Origin: Planctomycetota bacterium
Lineage (GTDB): Bacteria > Planctomycetota > Phycisphaerae > Sedimentisphaerales > Anaerobacaceae
Reading direction: 5' to 3'
DNA: 46,413 nt
Assembly: GCA_019456145.1 (NCBI GenBank)
Contig: VRUL01000040.1
Coordinates: forward strand, 1-46,413
Shown here: positions 8,695 through 17,988 of the stretch, one piece after another
Numbering within the stretch: the stretch's first letter is position 1
Layout of the letters: each line of letters starts with the position of its first letter
The notes under the pieces: generated by a model
The model's database searches: none
Seen by the model: only the letters and a program-made list of their open reading frames with translations
What the model was told of the DNA's origin: nothing
Position numbers and translations under genes: made by a program

Positions 8695-9738
8695 ATGACT
8701 ATTTTAGGTCTTTTGTTAATCACTTTAGGAGGTTTTGCGGCGGGAAGTTTTTACATTCCCTTCAAAAAGGTACGGCTCTGGGCATGGGAAAGCTACTGGC
8801 TCGTAAACGGTGTCTTTTCCTGGATTATTATGCCCTGGCTCATTGCGTTCCTTACCGTACCGGCCCTGTTCCTGGTTCTCCGCAAAGCCCCCGCGGGCAG
8901 TTTATTCTGGACCTTTCTTTTCGGTTTATTATGGGGCATCGGCGGCTTGACCTTTGGCCTGTCGATGCGCTACCTCGGTATGTCACTCGGTTACGCCATT
9001 GCGCTGGGTTTTTGCGCGGCTTTTGGAACGATTGTCCCTCCAATATACCAAGGCGCCTTCGGCGATCTTTTAACCCACATATCCGGCTTGACAACACTGG
9101 CTGGCGTTCTTGTCTGCCTCATCGGCATCGCCATTTGTGGCTGGGCCGGCATATCAAAAGAGAAAGAGCTTTCAGCAGAAGAAAAGAAAAAGACGATTAA
9201 AGAATTCAACTTTATCAAGGGCCTTTTCGTCGCGATATTTGCAGGCATAATGAGCGCATGCATGGCCTTTGGCTTCACTGCCGGAGAACCAATCGCCAAA
9301 CTTGCAGTAGAGAACCAGGCTTCCACTTTATGGCAGAACAATCCTGTTCTTATCGTTATTTTCGCGGGAGGTTTCACAACGAACTTCATCTGGTGTGTAT
9401 TCCTGAACATTAAAAATCGCTCGGCTAAAAATTACATCGACACCCGCACACCCCTCATCAACAATTATATCTTTTCAGCCCTCGCCGGTATTACCTGGTA
9501 TCTTCAGTTCATGTTTTACGGAATGGGCAAAACCAGGATGGGTAAATATAGTTTCGCAAGCTGGACCGTCCTCATGGCCCTGATTATTGTCTTCAGCAAT
9601 ATCTGGGGCCTGATTTTCCACGAGTGGAAGGGCACAAGCCGTCGCACCCACCGAATTATCTTGGCCGGTATTCTTGTCCTTATCGCTTCAACATTGGTCG
9701 TTGGTTTAGGAAACTACCTTGGATCGATTGGAAAGTAG
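8695..9738 (+). CDS. rhaT: RhaT-family L-rhamnose/H+ symporter-like permease
   Basis: A 347-residue, ten-helix membrane protein, near the 344 residues of E. coli RhaT. It has the family's GFAAGSFYIPFKKV start, WGIGGLTFGLSMRYLGMSLG in helix 4, and YLQFMFYGMGKTRMG late in the protein. The loop at about 152-170 is charged (SKEKELSAEEKKK), as expected for the central cytoplasmic loop. It would import L-rhamnose or a related deoxysugar with protons. No rhamnose catabolic genes adjoin it, so the substrate is inferred from the family alone. The URO-D family gene begins 62 bp downstream. Confidence 0.88.
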   Translation: MTILGLLLITLGGFAAGSFYIPFKKVRLWAWESYWLVNGVFSWIIMPWLIAFLTVPALFLVLRKAPAGSLFWTFLFGLLWGIGGLTFGLSMRYLGMSLGYAIALGFCAAFGTIVPPIYQGAFGDLLTHISGLTTLAGVLVCLIGIAICGWAGISKEKELSAEEKKKTIKEFNFIKGLFVAIFAGIMSACMAFGFTAGEPIAKLAVENQASTLWQNNPVLIVIFAGGFTTNFIWCVFLNIKNRSAKNYIDTRTPLINNYIFSALAGITWYLQFMFYGMGKTRMGKYSFASWTVLMALIIVFSNIWGLIFHEWKGTSRRTHRIILAGILVLIASTLVVGLGNYLGSIGK

Positions 9739-9800
9739 TCTCGATTGACCGGCAGGCCTAAAGAGCCAATGCAGGTTGAATATTGTAATAGGAATCGAAA

Positions 9801-10970
9801 ATGGCAAATAAAGAGACGATGACTTCGAGAGAACGCGTCATAAAAGCTCTAAACCATCAAATCCCTGATAGGGTCCCCATTGACCTCGGTGGCTTTCAGA
9901 CTGGAATACATCAAAAAGCATACGCTGAGCTGCTCTCTCATCTTGGCCTCACCGAAGAAAATACAATCCTCGACCCTGTCCAGCAGCTCGCCAAACCGAG
10001 TGAAGAAGTCCTCAAACGTCTCCGGGTTGATATTCGCTATATATGCGCCCATGGCCCGGATAATTTCAAAGGTGGTATTGAACAGAACACCCGGAATGGC
10101 AGACTCTGGCACGACCTCAAAGACGAGTTCGGCGTCGTCTGGTCAATGCCCGACGACCATGGCCTTTACATGGATATCTCACATCATCCCTTGGCTTCCG
10201 CCGCCATCGCCGACATCGACGATTATCCTTTCCCTGATGGCAGTGACACTTCCCGTTTTACAGGAATTCGCGAACAGGCCTTAAAATTGCGTAACGATAC
10301 CCCGTATGCCATATCGACCGGCATAGGCGGCGTCGTATATGAATATTGCTGGTACATGCGAGGATTAGAGCAGTGGTTTATAGATATGATAGAGAATCCC
10401 GCTTTTTGCCAGGCGCTCCTTGACCGCACACTCAAATTCTGGCTCGACTATTACACCGGCTTCATGGCCGAACTCGGTGACATTGTTGACGTCGTAATGA
10501 TAGGTGACGACCTGGCGGGCCAAAGCGGCCCCCTGTTTGCTCCCGATTTTTATCGCAAAATAGTAAAGCCCAGACAGAAAAAACTCGTCCAACACATCAA
10601 GTCACTCACCAATGCCAAAATCTGGTATCATACATGCGGCTCATGTTTCCAATACATTCCCGACCTTATTGACAATGGCATTGACATTCTAAATCCCGTC
10701 CAGATCGGCCTGGTAAATATGGAACCGGCAAAACTAAAAGACCTGTTTGGCAGTCAGATTGTCTTCTGGGGTGGCGGCATCGACGCCCAGCATATTCTGC
10801 CCTTTGCCAAACCAGATGAAATCACCGACCACGTGCGAAAAAACATCGAGATCTTCAAGCCCGGCGGAGGCTACATATTCAATAATGTCCACAACATCCA
10901 GGTCGGCGTCCCACCGGAAAACATCCTCGCCCTCTTTGACGCCGCCTACGAATTCGGTTTTTACGATTAA
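9801..10970 (+). CDS. Uroporphyrinogen decarboxylase (URO-D)/MtaA-family protein
   Basis: A 389-residue TIM-barrel protein starting SRERVIKALNHQIPDRVPID, the opening typical of the broad URO-D family that includes cobamide-dependent methyltransferases (MtaA, CmuA). Later segments include GDDLAGQSGPLFAPDFYRK, IWYHTCGSCFQYIPDLID and a glycine-rich FWGGGIDAQHILPF. The HTCGS motif with a Cys is more like methyltransferase-type or catabolic relatives than HemE, and there are no haem genes nearby. Planctomycetes often hold many paralogues of this family with unknown substrates. Its place after a sugar permease suggests an accessory metabolic role; the reaction is unknown. Confidence 0.82.
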   Translation: MANKETMTSRERVIKALNHQIPDRVPIDLGGFQTGIHQKAYAELLSHLGLTEENTILDPVQQLAKPSEEVLKRLRVDIRYICAHGPDNFKGGIEQNTRNGRLWHDLKDEFGVVWSMPDDHGLYMDISHHPLASAAIADIDDYPFPDGSDTSRFTGIREQALKLRNDTPYAISTGIGGVVYEYCWYMRGLEQWFIDMIENPAFCQALLDRTLKFWLDYYTGFMAELGDIVDVVMIGDDLAGQSGPLFAPDFYRKIVKPRQKKLVQHIKSLTNAKIWYHTCGSCFQYIPDLIDNGIDILNPVQIGLVNMEPAKLKDLFGSQIVFWGGGIDAQHILPFAKPDEITDHVRKNIEIFKPGGGYIFNNVHNIQVGVPPENILALFDAAYEFGFYD

Positions 10971-11109
10971 GCTTCTGTATTAGTCATCACCCTGTAAATA
11001 TCGTAAAATCTTCTCTTTCACTACCGACCATATATCCGTATAATTCCAATTGAATGCTTGAACGGTGAAATAGTGGTGTAGTGAATCCTGGTTCGGTTCA
11101 TGGGCCGTT

Positions 11110-11178
11110 GTAAAAGTTTTGAATTTTTGACATTCGAATTTGTTTCGGATTTCGATATTCGAATTTCGGATTTTAAGA
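11110..11178. repeat. ATTCGAAT-type degenerate intergenic repeat
   Basis: An AT-rich run of near-repeated words (ATTCGAATTT, TTTCGGATTT, GATATTCGAATTTCGGATTT) directly before hisC. The same word style recurs at about 14006-14045. In one minus-strand frame it would encode the RNSNIEIRNKFE string, an artefact of the repeat. Confidence 0.7.
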
Positions 11179-11183
11179 AAGAT

Positions 11184-12224
11184 ATGGGTTATTTTCGACA
11201 AAACATAGAAAAGGCAAAGGCTTACCAGCCCGGCTTTCAGCCCAGGCAAACGGACGTGCTGAAGTTAAATACCAATGAGAATCCCTATCCGCCCTCGCCC
11301 GCTGTGATGAAGGTGTTGACTGAATTTGACGCAGAAAAGCTTCGCCGATACCCAGATCCGATTGGCAACGAGTTCCGCCAGGCCGCAGCAAAACTGCACA
11401 GCCTCTCCCCTGACCATATTTTGTGCTGCAACGGCGGGGACGGGCTGCTCACTATCGCTTTCCGTGCATTTTGCGACCGGGACCGGCCAGTCGCGTATCC
11501 GGTCCCAACCTATTCACTTTATCCCGTCCTGGCCAATCTCCAGAATTGCAGGGCAATTGAAGTACCGTTTGATAGCCAGTTCAATCTGCCCCCCAAATTA
11601 ACTTCAACCGGCGCTGGCTTAACTATCGTTTGTAATCCAAACGCACCAACCGCCACTTTCATAGATACCGCCGAGCTGGCATCATTGGCCGGCGAATTGG
11701 AAGCCATATTACTGATTGATGAGGCCTATGTCGATTTCGCCGAAGCTGATTGTATAAGCCTTGTCAATGATTTTGACAATGTGATTATACTTCGCTCCAT
11801 GAGCAAAGGATATGGCTTGGCGGGCCTCCGCTTCGGATATGCGATCGCCTCACCCTCTTTGATAGAAGGCCTTCTCAAGATAAAGGATTCATACAACGTC
11901 AATGCCCTTGCTGTCGCCCTCGCAACCGCGGCAATAAAAGACCAAAAGTATTTTAAGGAAAATGTCGAAACAATAAAGAAGCAGCGTAAAAAATTGACCG
12001 GGCAGCTCCGGGCTTTGAACTTCGAAGTCCCCGAAAGCCGCACCAATTTCCTGCTCGCAAAATGCAAAAACGGTAAAGCCGCCGATATTTATGAAAAGCT
12101 GGTCCAGCGAAATATTTATGTCAGGTACTTTGACTTACCAGCCCTTAGCGACAAACTGAGGATAACCGTTGGAACCGGCCAGCAAAACGACAAGCTCGTC
12201 TCGGCTTTGAAAGAAATCTTATAA
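11184..12224 (+). CDS. hisC: Histidinol-phosphate aminotransferase
   Basis: A PLP aminotransferase of fold type I that converts imidazole-acetol phosphate to histidinol phosphate in histidine synthesis. It has 346 residues from the ATG at 11184; the 28 extra residues possible from 11100 come from the ATTCGAAT repeat and are not family-like. LNTNENPYPPSP near the start, CNPNAPT, DEAYVDF and the SMSKGYGLAGLRFGYA segment with PLP lysine K208 are all canonical HisC motifs. It is followed 16 bp later by hisB. The Shine-Dalgarno is weak (AAGAAAG). Confidence 0.94.
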   Translation: MGYFRQNIEKAKAYQPGFQPRQTDVLKLNTNENPYPPSPAVMKVLTEFDAEKLRRYPDPIGNEFRQAAAKLHSLSPDHILCCNGGDGLLTIAFRAFCDRDRPVAYPVPTYSLYPVLANLQNCRAIEVPFDSQFNLPPKLTSTGAGLTIVCNPNAPTATFIDTAELASLAGELEAILLIDEAYVDFAEADCISLVNDFDNVIILRSMSKGYGLAGLRFGYAIASPSLIEGLLKIKDSYNVNALAVALATAAIKDQKYFKENVETIKKQRKKLTGQLRALNFEVPESRTNFLLAKCKNGKAADIYEKLVQRNIYVRYFDLPALSDKLRITVGTGQQNDKLVSALKEIL

Positions 12225-12240
12225 AATAAAGAGGCTTCTT

Positions 12241-12825
12241 ATGACTGATAGAACCGCCAAAATTCATAGAAAAACAAAGGAAACTGACGTCACGCTTGAC
12301 CTTAACCTCGATGGCCTCGGCAAATATGAGATTGATACAGGCATCGGCTTCTTGGACCACATGCTCTCACATCTCAGCAAGCACGGCAAAATCGACTTCA
12401 ACGTCAAAGCCAAAGGCGATTTGAATGTCGATGCCCACCATACCGTTGAGGATGTTGCTATATGCCTCGGCCAAGCTCTCATTGAAGCCCTGGGAGATAA
12501 AAAAGGCATTAGCAGATACGGCCATAGTTCCGTACCTATGGAAGAGACCCTCGCCGACGTCTCTGTGGATTTGTCAGGCAGGGCAAACTGTGTATACAAC
12601 GTTAACTACAGAACCGATAAAATAGGCGACTTCGACGTCGAGTGCCTCGAAGAATTGCTCCGAAGCTTCTCGAACAACGGCAAGTTTAATCTGCACATAA
12701 ACGTACCCTACGGCACAAACAGCCATCACATCGCAGAGGCCATTTTCAAGGGACTCGGCCAGGCACTTGCCGCAGCCGTAAAAATCGTGGGCACCGATGT
12801 CCCCAGCACAAAGGGACAATTGTGA
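12241..12825 (+). CDS. hisB: Imidazoleglycerol-phosphate dehydratase
   Basis: A 194-residue, single-function HisB that dehydrates imidazoleglycerol phosphate, the step just before HisC. The Mn2+ binding His clusters are present: GFLDHMLSHLSKHG, VDAHHTVEDVAICLGQAL, and GTNSHHIAEAIFKGLGQAL near the end. An AGAGG lies 9 nt upstream. Its stop overlaps the ispF start by 4 nt, so the two are coupled. The rest of the histidine pathway is not in the window. Confidence 0.96.
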   Translation: MTDRTAKIHRKTKETDVTLDLNLDGLGKYEIDTGIGFLDHMLSHLSKHGKIDFNVKAKGDLNVDAHHTVEDVAICLGQALIEALGDKKGISRYGHSSVPMEETLADVSVDLSGRANCVYNVNYRTDKIGDFDVECLEELLRSFSNNGKFNLHINVPYGTNSHHIAEAIFKGLGQALAAAVKIVGTDVPSTKGQL

Positions 12826-13334
12826 TTGAAGAGCACGACCACGAATATCGAACAGGTATCGGCACCGACATCCACTGCGTCGATGAAACATGCAGGCTCA
12901 TGCTCGGGGGCGTATATATACCCGATGCCGATGGACTGGGTGGTTACAGTGACGGTGACGTTGCATTACATGCTGTCATCGACGCCCTTCTTGGCGCAAG
13001 CGGAATGGGCGACATAGGGGCATTATTTCCAGATACCGACCCAAAGTGGGAAGATGCCGACAGCAAGGAGTTTTTATTTATTGTCAAGGGAATGCTCGCC
13101 GAACAACGATGGCTGATTGTCAACGTTGATTTAATAATACACGCCGAGGAGCCTTATCTTGGGTCCGTAAAACCTCAGATAAAACGCTGCATCGCAAGCC
13201 TCCTTGGCATCGATTTTAACGCCGTAAACGTCAAGGCAAAGACAAACGAAGGCTTCGGCGACATCGGGGCCGGAGAAGCAATCGCCGCAACCGCAATAGC
13301 ACTCCTGAAACGAAAATACAAAAGGATCCTCTAA
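12822..13334 (+). CDS. ispF: 2-C-methyl-D-erythritol 2,4-cyclodiphosphate synthase
   Basis: Cyclises CDP-ME 2-phosphate in the non-mevalonate isoprenoid pathway, feeding undecaprenol synthesis (uppS at 30 kb). A 170-residue protein starting at GTG that overlaps hisB by 4 nt. Zinc ligands D16, H18 (GTDIH) and H50 (DVALHAVIDALLGA) are kept, as are PDTDPKW and VNVKAKTNEG. Two usually conserved phosphate-contacting positions differ. The His of the (A/G)HSDGD loop is Tyr42 (GGYSDGD), and the Arg of the GRGE motif is Ala150 (IGAGEA). The function is still the best assignment. Confidence 0.92.
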   Translation: MIEEHDHEYRTGIGTDIHCVDETCRLMLGGVYIPDADGLGGYSDGDVALHAVIDALLGASGMGDIGALFPDTDPKWEDADSKEFLFIVKGMLAEQRWLIVNVDLIIHAEEPYLGSVKPQIKRCIASLLGIDFNAVNVKAKTNEGFGDIGAGEAIAATAIALLKRKYKRIL

Positions 13335-13417
13335 AAACACGAGCGATATCTCAAAATTTCCAAATCCTCAATTTTCGCTTTACCTAAATAATCCATCGTC
13401 ATTAAAAAAAATAAAAA

Positions 13418-13442
13418 AGCCCCCTGCTCTGCATAGGAGGCT
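13418..13442 (-). terminator. Rho-independent terminator of the DUF378 gene
   Basis: Read on the minus strand, AGCCTCCT and AGGGGGCT form an 8-bp stem (one G-T pair) around a 9-nt loop. This is followed by TTTTTTATTTTTTTT. It lies 39 nt past the DUF378 stop. Confidence 0.85.
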
Positions 13443-13480
13443 CAAGAATGAATGTGTTGAGTTTTGGGGCTGTTTGAGAT

Positions 13481-13729
13481 TTATGCGTGCACTGGCCGAT
13501 GTGGTAAATGAATTTCCCAGCGCCTGAAGATCGCTCGAAGCGACACGAGGTCATACAGCGCCGCAATGCCTACCAGTACATATACGATTCTGCTAAGTAT
13601 CGTCAATTCTCCCAAAATCCCGGCCACAAGATCAAATCTGAAAAATCCGACCAGGCCCCAGTTCAACGCCCCAATCACAAGCAGGGCGTACGCTACGCAA
13701 TCGATTGATTTCCATATAGAAGCTTTCAT
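13481..13729 (-). CDS. DUF378 family small membrane protein
   Basis: 82 residues with two transmembrane segments. The first (about 10-30) carries the DUF378 hallmark GALNWGLVGFFRFDLV and the second (about 42-62) ends in GIAALYDL. The function of the family is unknown. The start is supported by AGGAGA 7 nt upstream, and a clear terminator follows. It is a monocistronic minus-strand gene set between ispF and cysS. Confidence 0.88.
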   Translation of the reverse strand: MKASIWKSIDCVAYALLVIGALNWGLVGFFRFDLVAGILGELTILSRIVYVLVGIAALYDLVSLRAIFRRWEIHLPHRPVHA

Positions 13730-14514
13730 TGTATGTCTCCTTTCTTGTCTCTATTTATAATTAGTTCTAATATTTTTTACGACCCCTTTGTGGGGCGGTT
13801 CATGTTTTTTTGCATACAGGATAATATTCATCTTATTATTTCTTGACATCCCTCCAATGTAAAAGGTCATTCTAAACAAATCCCTGCCCCCATATAAGCC
13901 AAGGGCCGATGGCACCTTGGCCACAGCCTGGGGATGGCAGCCTCCCCTCACTTTTTCGCTTAGCCCCGCCACCTGTGGGCGGGGCATTCACACCAGGTTC
14001 ACGCGGGATGTTTCGAACAGTTGAATTTCGAAAATTTGGATTTGTCCTTCGACTTTTCTCCCTTCGGGTCTGAGCCTCAGGGTCGAAGACAGGATGGAGA
14101 GCCTGTCGAACCATTTAGGATTTTGTGCTTATGATTTCGAGTTTCTCTTCTCGTTTCTTAACCCTCGCATTCACCCATTTATTCATTCACGCATCCACTC
14201 ATCTCCGCATCCGGAATCGAGTATAAAGCATCGAGAATCAAGTATCTTGCATCACGCATCCACTCACAAATTAACCGATCACCAATTAACCAATGAACTA
14301 CTCTCTTTGTGCCTTCGTAGCTATAAATCCGTGAAATCGGTGAAATCCGTAGTTAAATATACCCGAATCCGATATACTTTTCTTTTTGAAACAGCCTGTA
14401 ATAAAGGTTATTTTGGCGTTTTATGAAGACTAATGGTATCATTAGGCCGTGAACGGACCCGTATTTTTAACCGGCAAGGTTTCTGCCGATTGGCTTCGAA
14501 AGGCAGTTTGAAAA
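13730..14514. repeat. 785-bp gap filled with degenerate short-word repeats
   Basis: No credible gene. The region holds tandem variants of short words: GTTTCGAACAG/AATTTCGAAAATTT (about 14006-14045), GCATCCACTCATC, CATCGAGAATC and AATTAACC (about 14160-14300), then AATCCGTGAAATCGGTGAAATCCG (about 14320-14350). Open frames here, such as 14094-14426, reflect the repeats. A cysS promoter must lie near 14380-14480 but was not resolved. Confidence 0.6.
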
Positions 14515-15993
14515 ATGGGATTGAAACTATATAACAGTCTGACAAGAAGGAAAGAGGAGTTAAAGCCATTGGAGGAAGGCCGTGTTGGCATTTACGTCTG
14601 CGGCCCAACCGTCTACGGTCACCCGCATTTGGGACATGCTAAAAGCTACGTCAGTTTTGATATCCTGGTTCGCTACCTCCGCTATCTCGGATACAGCGTT
14701 ACTTACGTCCAGAACATAACCGACGTGGGCCATTTGACCGACGATGCCGATGAAGGTGAGGACAAGCTCGTCGTCGCGGCCAGAAAAGAAAGAAAGCACC
14801 CGATGGCTTTGGCCGAGTACTATACTCACAGTTACTTTGAGGACATGGACCGGCTGAATTGCCATCGCCCCGACATTTCTCCCCGTGCCACAGGCCATAT
14901 CATCGAGCAGATCGAGCTGGTAAAGACACTCATGGAAAAGGGCTATGCCTACGAAGTCAATGGCTCGGTCTATTTCGAGGTGGCAAAATTCGCCGACTAT
15001 GGAAAACTTTCCAGGCGAAATCTCGATGAGATGTTAGCCGGTGTCCGCGTTGAGGTCTCTCCGGACAAAAAGTCCCCCGCAGATTTCGCGCTGTGGAAGA
15101 AGGCCGAACCCAACCATATTATGCAATGGCCAAGTCCATGGGGACCCGGATTCCCCGGCTGGCATCTGGAATGTTCGGTAATGAGCATGAAATATCTCGG
15201 CAAAACAATCGATATCCACGGCGGGGGCCTGGAAAACCAGTTCCCGCATCACGACTGCGAAATCGCCCAATCCGAGGCAGCAAATGACGTGCAGTTCGTG
15301 CGACTCTGGATGCATAATAATATGATTACCGTTGACAATCAAAAGATGGGTAAGAGTTTAAATAATTTTATTACTCTAAAGCAGGCATTTGCAGGTGCAC
15401 ACGAAAGATTGACCAGGCACTACGACCCGATTGCGGTAAGGCAGTTGATTTTGAACAGTCATTACAGGAGTCCGCTGGATTTTTCAGATGCAGCCCTGTT
15501 TGCCGCGCAAAGCGGTTACCAAAAAATAACCGAGACCGTTAAAGCTGTGCGAAAAAGAATGGCCACGGCAGTCGAAGGGCAGGCTGATAAAAAGACGGCG
15601 AACCAACTGAAGAAAATGCGGGAAAAATTCGAAGCGGCAATGAATGATGATTTAAATACCTCCATTGCATTGTCAGTTTTGTTTGAACTTGTTCGACTAA
15701 CGCAGAAACTGCTCGAAGACGGCAACACAAACGTGGGAACTCTTAACCTGGTCGATGTTCTTTTTGATCGGCTGGGCGGTGATGTTCTGGGTATTGTAAA
15801 GGCCGAATATCCGCAGGCCGGGGCCGCTGACGAGCAGGTAATGGACAAGCTGGTTAATGTCTTGATTCAGCAGCGAAACCAGGCCCGCGAAAATAAGGAT
15901 TTTGCAAAGGCCGATGAGCTCCGTGCCAAATTAGACCAAATCGGAATTGTGCTCGAAGATAAACAGGAAGTAACCACCTGGAGAACCAAATGA
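14515..15993 (+). CDS. cysS: Cysteinyl-tRNA synthetase
   Basis: Charges tRNA-Cys. A 492-residue class I synthetase of normal length. The zinc/HIGH region reads YVCGPTVYGHPHLGHAKSYV with C29 as first zinc ligand and HLGH as the HIGH motif. The second zinc part is ECSVMSMKYLGK with PHHDCEIAQSE, and KMGKSLNNF near 277-285 is the KMSKS loop. The C-terminal DALR-type helical part ends with the QQRNQARENKDFAKADELR helix typical of CysS. It overlaps ruvC by 4 nt (ATGA), so the two are co-translated. There is no strong Shine-Dalgarno at its own start. Confidence 0.96.
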   Translation: MGLKLYNSLTRRKEELKPLEEGRVGIYVCGPTVYGHPHLGHAKSYVSFDILVRYLRYLGYSVTYVQNITDVGHLTDDADEGEDKLVVAARKERKHPMALAEYYTHSYFEDMDRLNCHRPDISPRATGHIIEQIELVKTLMEKGYAYEVNGSVYFEVAKFADYGKLSRRNLDEMLAGVRVEVSPDKKSPADFALWKKAEPNHIMQWPSPWGPGFPGWHLECSVMSMKYLGKTIDIHGGGLENQFPHHDCEIAQSEAANDVQFVRLWMHNNMITVDNQKMGKSLNNFITLKQAFAGAHERLTRHYDPIAVRQLILNSHYRSPLDFSDAALFAAQSGYQKITETVKAVRKRMATAVEGQADKKTANQLKKMREKFEAAMNDDLNTSIALSVLFELVRLTQKLLEDGNTNVGTLNLVDVLFDRLGGDVLGIVKAEYPQAGAADEQVMDKLVNVLIQQRNQARENKDFAKADELRAKLDQIGIVLEDKQEVTTWRTK

Positions 15994-16478
15994 GAATACT
16001 CGGCATCGATCCGGGTTTGCAGGTCTGTGGATATGCCTGTTTGGAGATAGACGCAGATAAGGAGAAGTTAATTGAGGCCGGAGTTATTCGCACAGATAGT
16101 GGCTCGGCGTTACAGGAAAAGCTCAACAGGATAGGAGAGGATACCGAATCGCTTCTGAAGAGTTTTCAGCCAGGCATTGTGGCAGTGGAACAATTATATG
16201 CTCATTATGCCCACCCGAGGACCGCAATTTTGATGGGGCATGCCAGGGGGGTTATTCTGCAAAAGTGCGCCGCCGCTGCAATTGAGGTCAGGAGCTTTAG
16301 CGCAACGCGTATCAAAAAATCAATTACCGGCAACGGCAGGGCGTCGAAGGGGCAAATCCAGAGGACTATTCAGACTATTTTGTCTTTGCCCGAGTTACCT
16401 GAGCCTAACGATGTGGCCGATGCCATAGCAGCGGCAATCTGTTGTGCAAATTCGATAAGTAGCGCAGTGGAATTTTAA
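15990..16478 (+). CDS. ruvC: Crossover junction endodeoxyribonuclease RuvC
   Basis: Cuts Holliday junctions brought by RuvAB. A 162-residue protein with all four catalytic acids: D7 (GIDPG), E67 (AVEQLY), D141 and D144 (NDVADAIAAA). It overlaps cysS by 4 nt. ruvA and ruvB follow about 0.8 kb later, separated by an opposite-strand TfoX-N gene, so the usual ruvCAB run is interrupted. Confidence 0.95.
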   Translation: MRILGIDPGLQVCGYACLEIDADKEKLIEAGVIRTDSGSALQEKLNRIGEDTESLLKSFQPGIVAVEQLYAHYAHPRTAILMGHARGVILQKCAAAAIEVRSFSATRIKKSITGNGRASKGQIQRTIQTILSLPELPEPNDVADAIAAAICCANSISSAVEF

Positions 16479-16588
16479 AAAAAATAAAAAGTTCAAGTGT
16501 AAAACCAAAGCTCAAAATGTAAAACGAGTTTCTTCACTGCGCTCGAAATTATTGTATTGGTTAATGGGCCAGTGGGGGTTAGTTGGAT

Positions 16589-16921
16589 TTATTTGTCTGC
16601 TTTTCGTTCAGCGACATCAAGGGCTTTTCGGGCCCAGTTGTATAAAGTGTCCCTGTTCTCCAGGGCCTCTATCGGGACTTCATAATATTGCATAACGTTC
16701 GATTTGTCGGGAAACGGGCGGAAGGGCTCCATCCCGGCTGACTCATAGTCCGGGCGGTTGGAATCGTCAACCTTAAAGTACAGGACATCATCGGCAACTA
16801 TGGCAAAAAAGAGGCCGTCACAGTAGAGCCCAGCGCCGCCGAACATTTGTCTGGCCTGCACCGGGCCGACACATTCGAGTTGATCGATTACATAGGTTAA
16901 ATATTCGTCGCTGACAGGCAT
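16589..16921 (-). CDS. TfoX N-terminal domain protein
   Basis: A 110-residue stand-alone TfoX/Sxy N-terminal domain with the typical ARQMFGGAGLYCDGLFFAIV strand-turn-strand and DVLYFKVDD. Full-length TfoX regulates competence genes; short N-domain proteins like this are common and uncharacterised. It lies on the minus strand between ruvC and ruvA, apparently inserted into the ruv cluster. Confidence 0.85.
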   Translation of the reverse strand: MPVSDEYLTYVIDQLECVGPVQARQMFGGAGLYCDGLFFAIVADDVLYFKVDDSNRPDYESAGMEPFRPFPDKSNVMQYYEVPIEALENRDTLYNWARKALDVAERKADK

Positions 16922-17293
16922 TCCATTTTACCCGGGATTTAACAGAACATTTTGCATCACCTGCGAAGCTTAGCTCATCGGTTCTTAGAATACCATAGTC
17001 GCTCTAAAGATTCAAAATCTTATGCCCACAATGGATTCGGAGCTCCTGGGCCGCTAAAGATTGGCAGCCGGCGTCAGATAAATTCACAGGAATTCAGAAG
17101 CTTAGATATAAAAAGGATTTATGATTGCCGATTTGGAGTATATAGCGGGGGGCGTTGAAGAAATAGCGATATTTTCGCTTGATGATTCTATCTGTAATTG
17201 TTACTGTTTATAAAGAAAAACCAGCGGGGCCCGATGGAGAATGGACATGATATTAGCATGTTTGGTTGGACAAACAGGTAATTATAAGACTAT
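16922..17293. other. 372-bp gap upstream of ruvA
   Basis: This should contain the ruvA promoter and that of the divergent TfoX-N gene. A 30-residue frame (17121-17213, starts MIADLEYIAGG) has AAGGA upstream but is too short to trust. No repeat of the kinds seen elsewhere was found. Confidence 0.35.
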
Positions 17294-17923
17294 ATGATAG
17301 CAAGGATCGAAGGAAAACTTGTCAAGCTCGACAGCGATATTGCCCTGGTGCAGGTCGGAGCAGTGGCGTATGAGGTGATGCTGCCCAGCTATTGCGTAAA
17401 CGCACTATCTGACAAAATCGGCTCGGATATCACCCTTTGTACGATGGAATACTATGAGGGCACGCCAGGCGGGGGAAATCTGATACCCAGGATGGTCGGT
17501 TTTTTGAATGCGGGCGAGAGGGATTTTTTCACCAAATTTATCAGCGTAAAAGGAATTGGTATAAAAAAGGGATTGCGATCGTTAACTATTCCGATATCTA
17601 CTATAGCCGCCGCGATTGAGGGAGGCGATGATAAGACGCTGATATCGCTCCCCGGCCTGGGCAAGAGGATGGCCCAGCACATTATCGCGGAGCTAAAAGG
17701 CAAGCTGCAAACTTTTGCAATTGGGGCAGAAACCGTCAGGCCCGAGGAAGTGAGATTAAAGCCGTTTCAGGCCGAAGCCCTGGAGATTCTTATCGCCTGG
17801 GGTGAAAAAAGAGTTGATGCGATGGAGTTAATTGAGCTGGCCTCTCATAAACATCCTGAAATAGACGCCGCTGAGGAGCTGGTGCCTTTAGTCTACAGGT
17901 TGAAGCAGGGTGTGGAAGTCTAA
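17294..17923 (+). CDS. ruvA: Holliday junction branch migration protein RuvA
   Basis: Binds four-way junctions and loads RuvB. A 209-residue protein. The N-terminal OB fold is MIARIEGKLVKLDSD, followed by two helix-hairpin-helix motifs (FISVKGIGIKKGLRSL and LISLPGLGKRMAQHIIAELKGKL), then a flexible link and the C-terminal RuvB-binding helices from about 155. The start has only a weak AGGT upstream. The link to ruvB is a repeat-rich 69-bp gap. Confidence 0.93.
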   Translation: MIARIEGKLVKLDSDIALVQVGAVAYEVMLPSYCVNALSDKIGSDITLCTMEYYEGTPGGGNLIPRMVGFLNAGERDFFTKFISVKGIGIKKGLRSLTIPISTIAAAIEGGDDKTLISLPGLGKRMAQHIIAELKGKLQTFAIGAETVRPEEVRLKPFQAEALEILIAWGEKRVDAMELIELASHKHPEIDAAEELVPLVYRLKQGVEV

Positions 17924-17934
17924 AATATTTGGTA

Positions 17935-17988
17935 GTTCGTAGTTACCAGTTCAAAGACTACGAACTACGAACAATGGACTACGAACTA
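17935..17988. repeat. ACTACGAAC word array between ruvA and ruvB
   Basis: Repeated TAGTTCGTAGTT / ACTACGAACTACGAACAATGGACTACGAAC in both orientations, running up to 5 nt before the ruvB ATG. It leaves ruvB without a Shine-Dalgarno. The same word recurs at about 40630-40692. Confidence 0.8.

Noticed and set aside
11100..11183. N-terminal extension of hisC
   Set aside because: It is encoded by the ATTCGAAT repeat, and HisC homology begins at the ATG at 11184.
10980..11249. 89-codon minus-strand frame
   Set aside because: It overlaps the hisC start and is largely translated repeat (RNSNIEIRNKFE); not gene-like.
14160..14300. Possible CRISPR array in the repeat-rich gap before cysS
   Set aside because: Words are short and irregular, with no constant repeat of 24-40 bp, no unique spacers and no cas genes.
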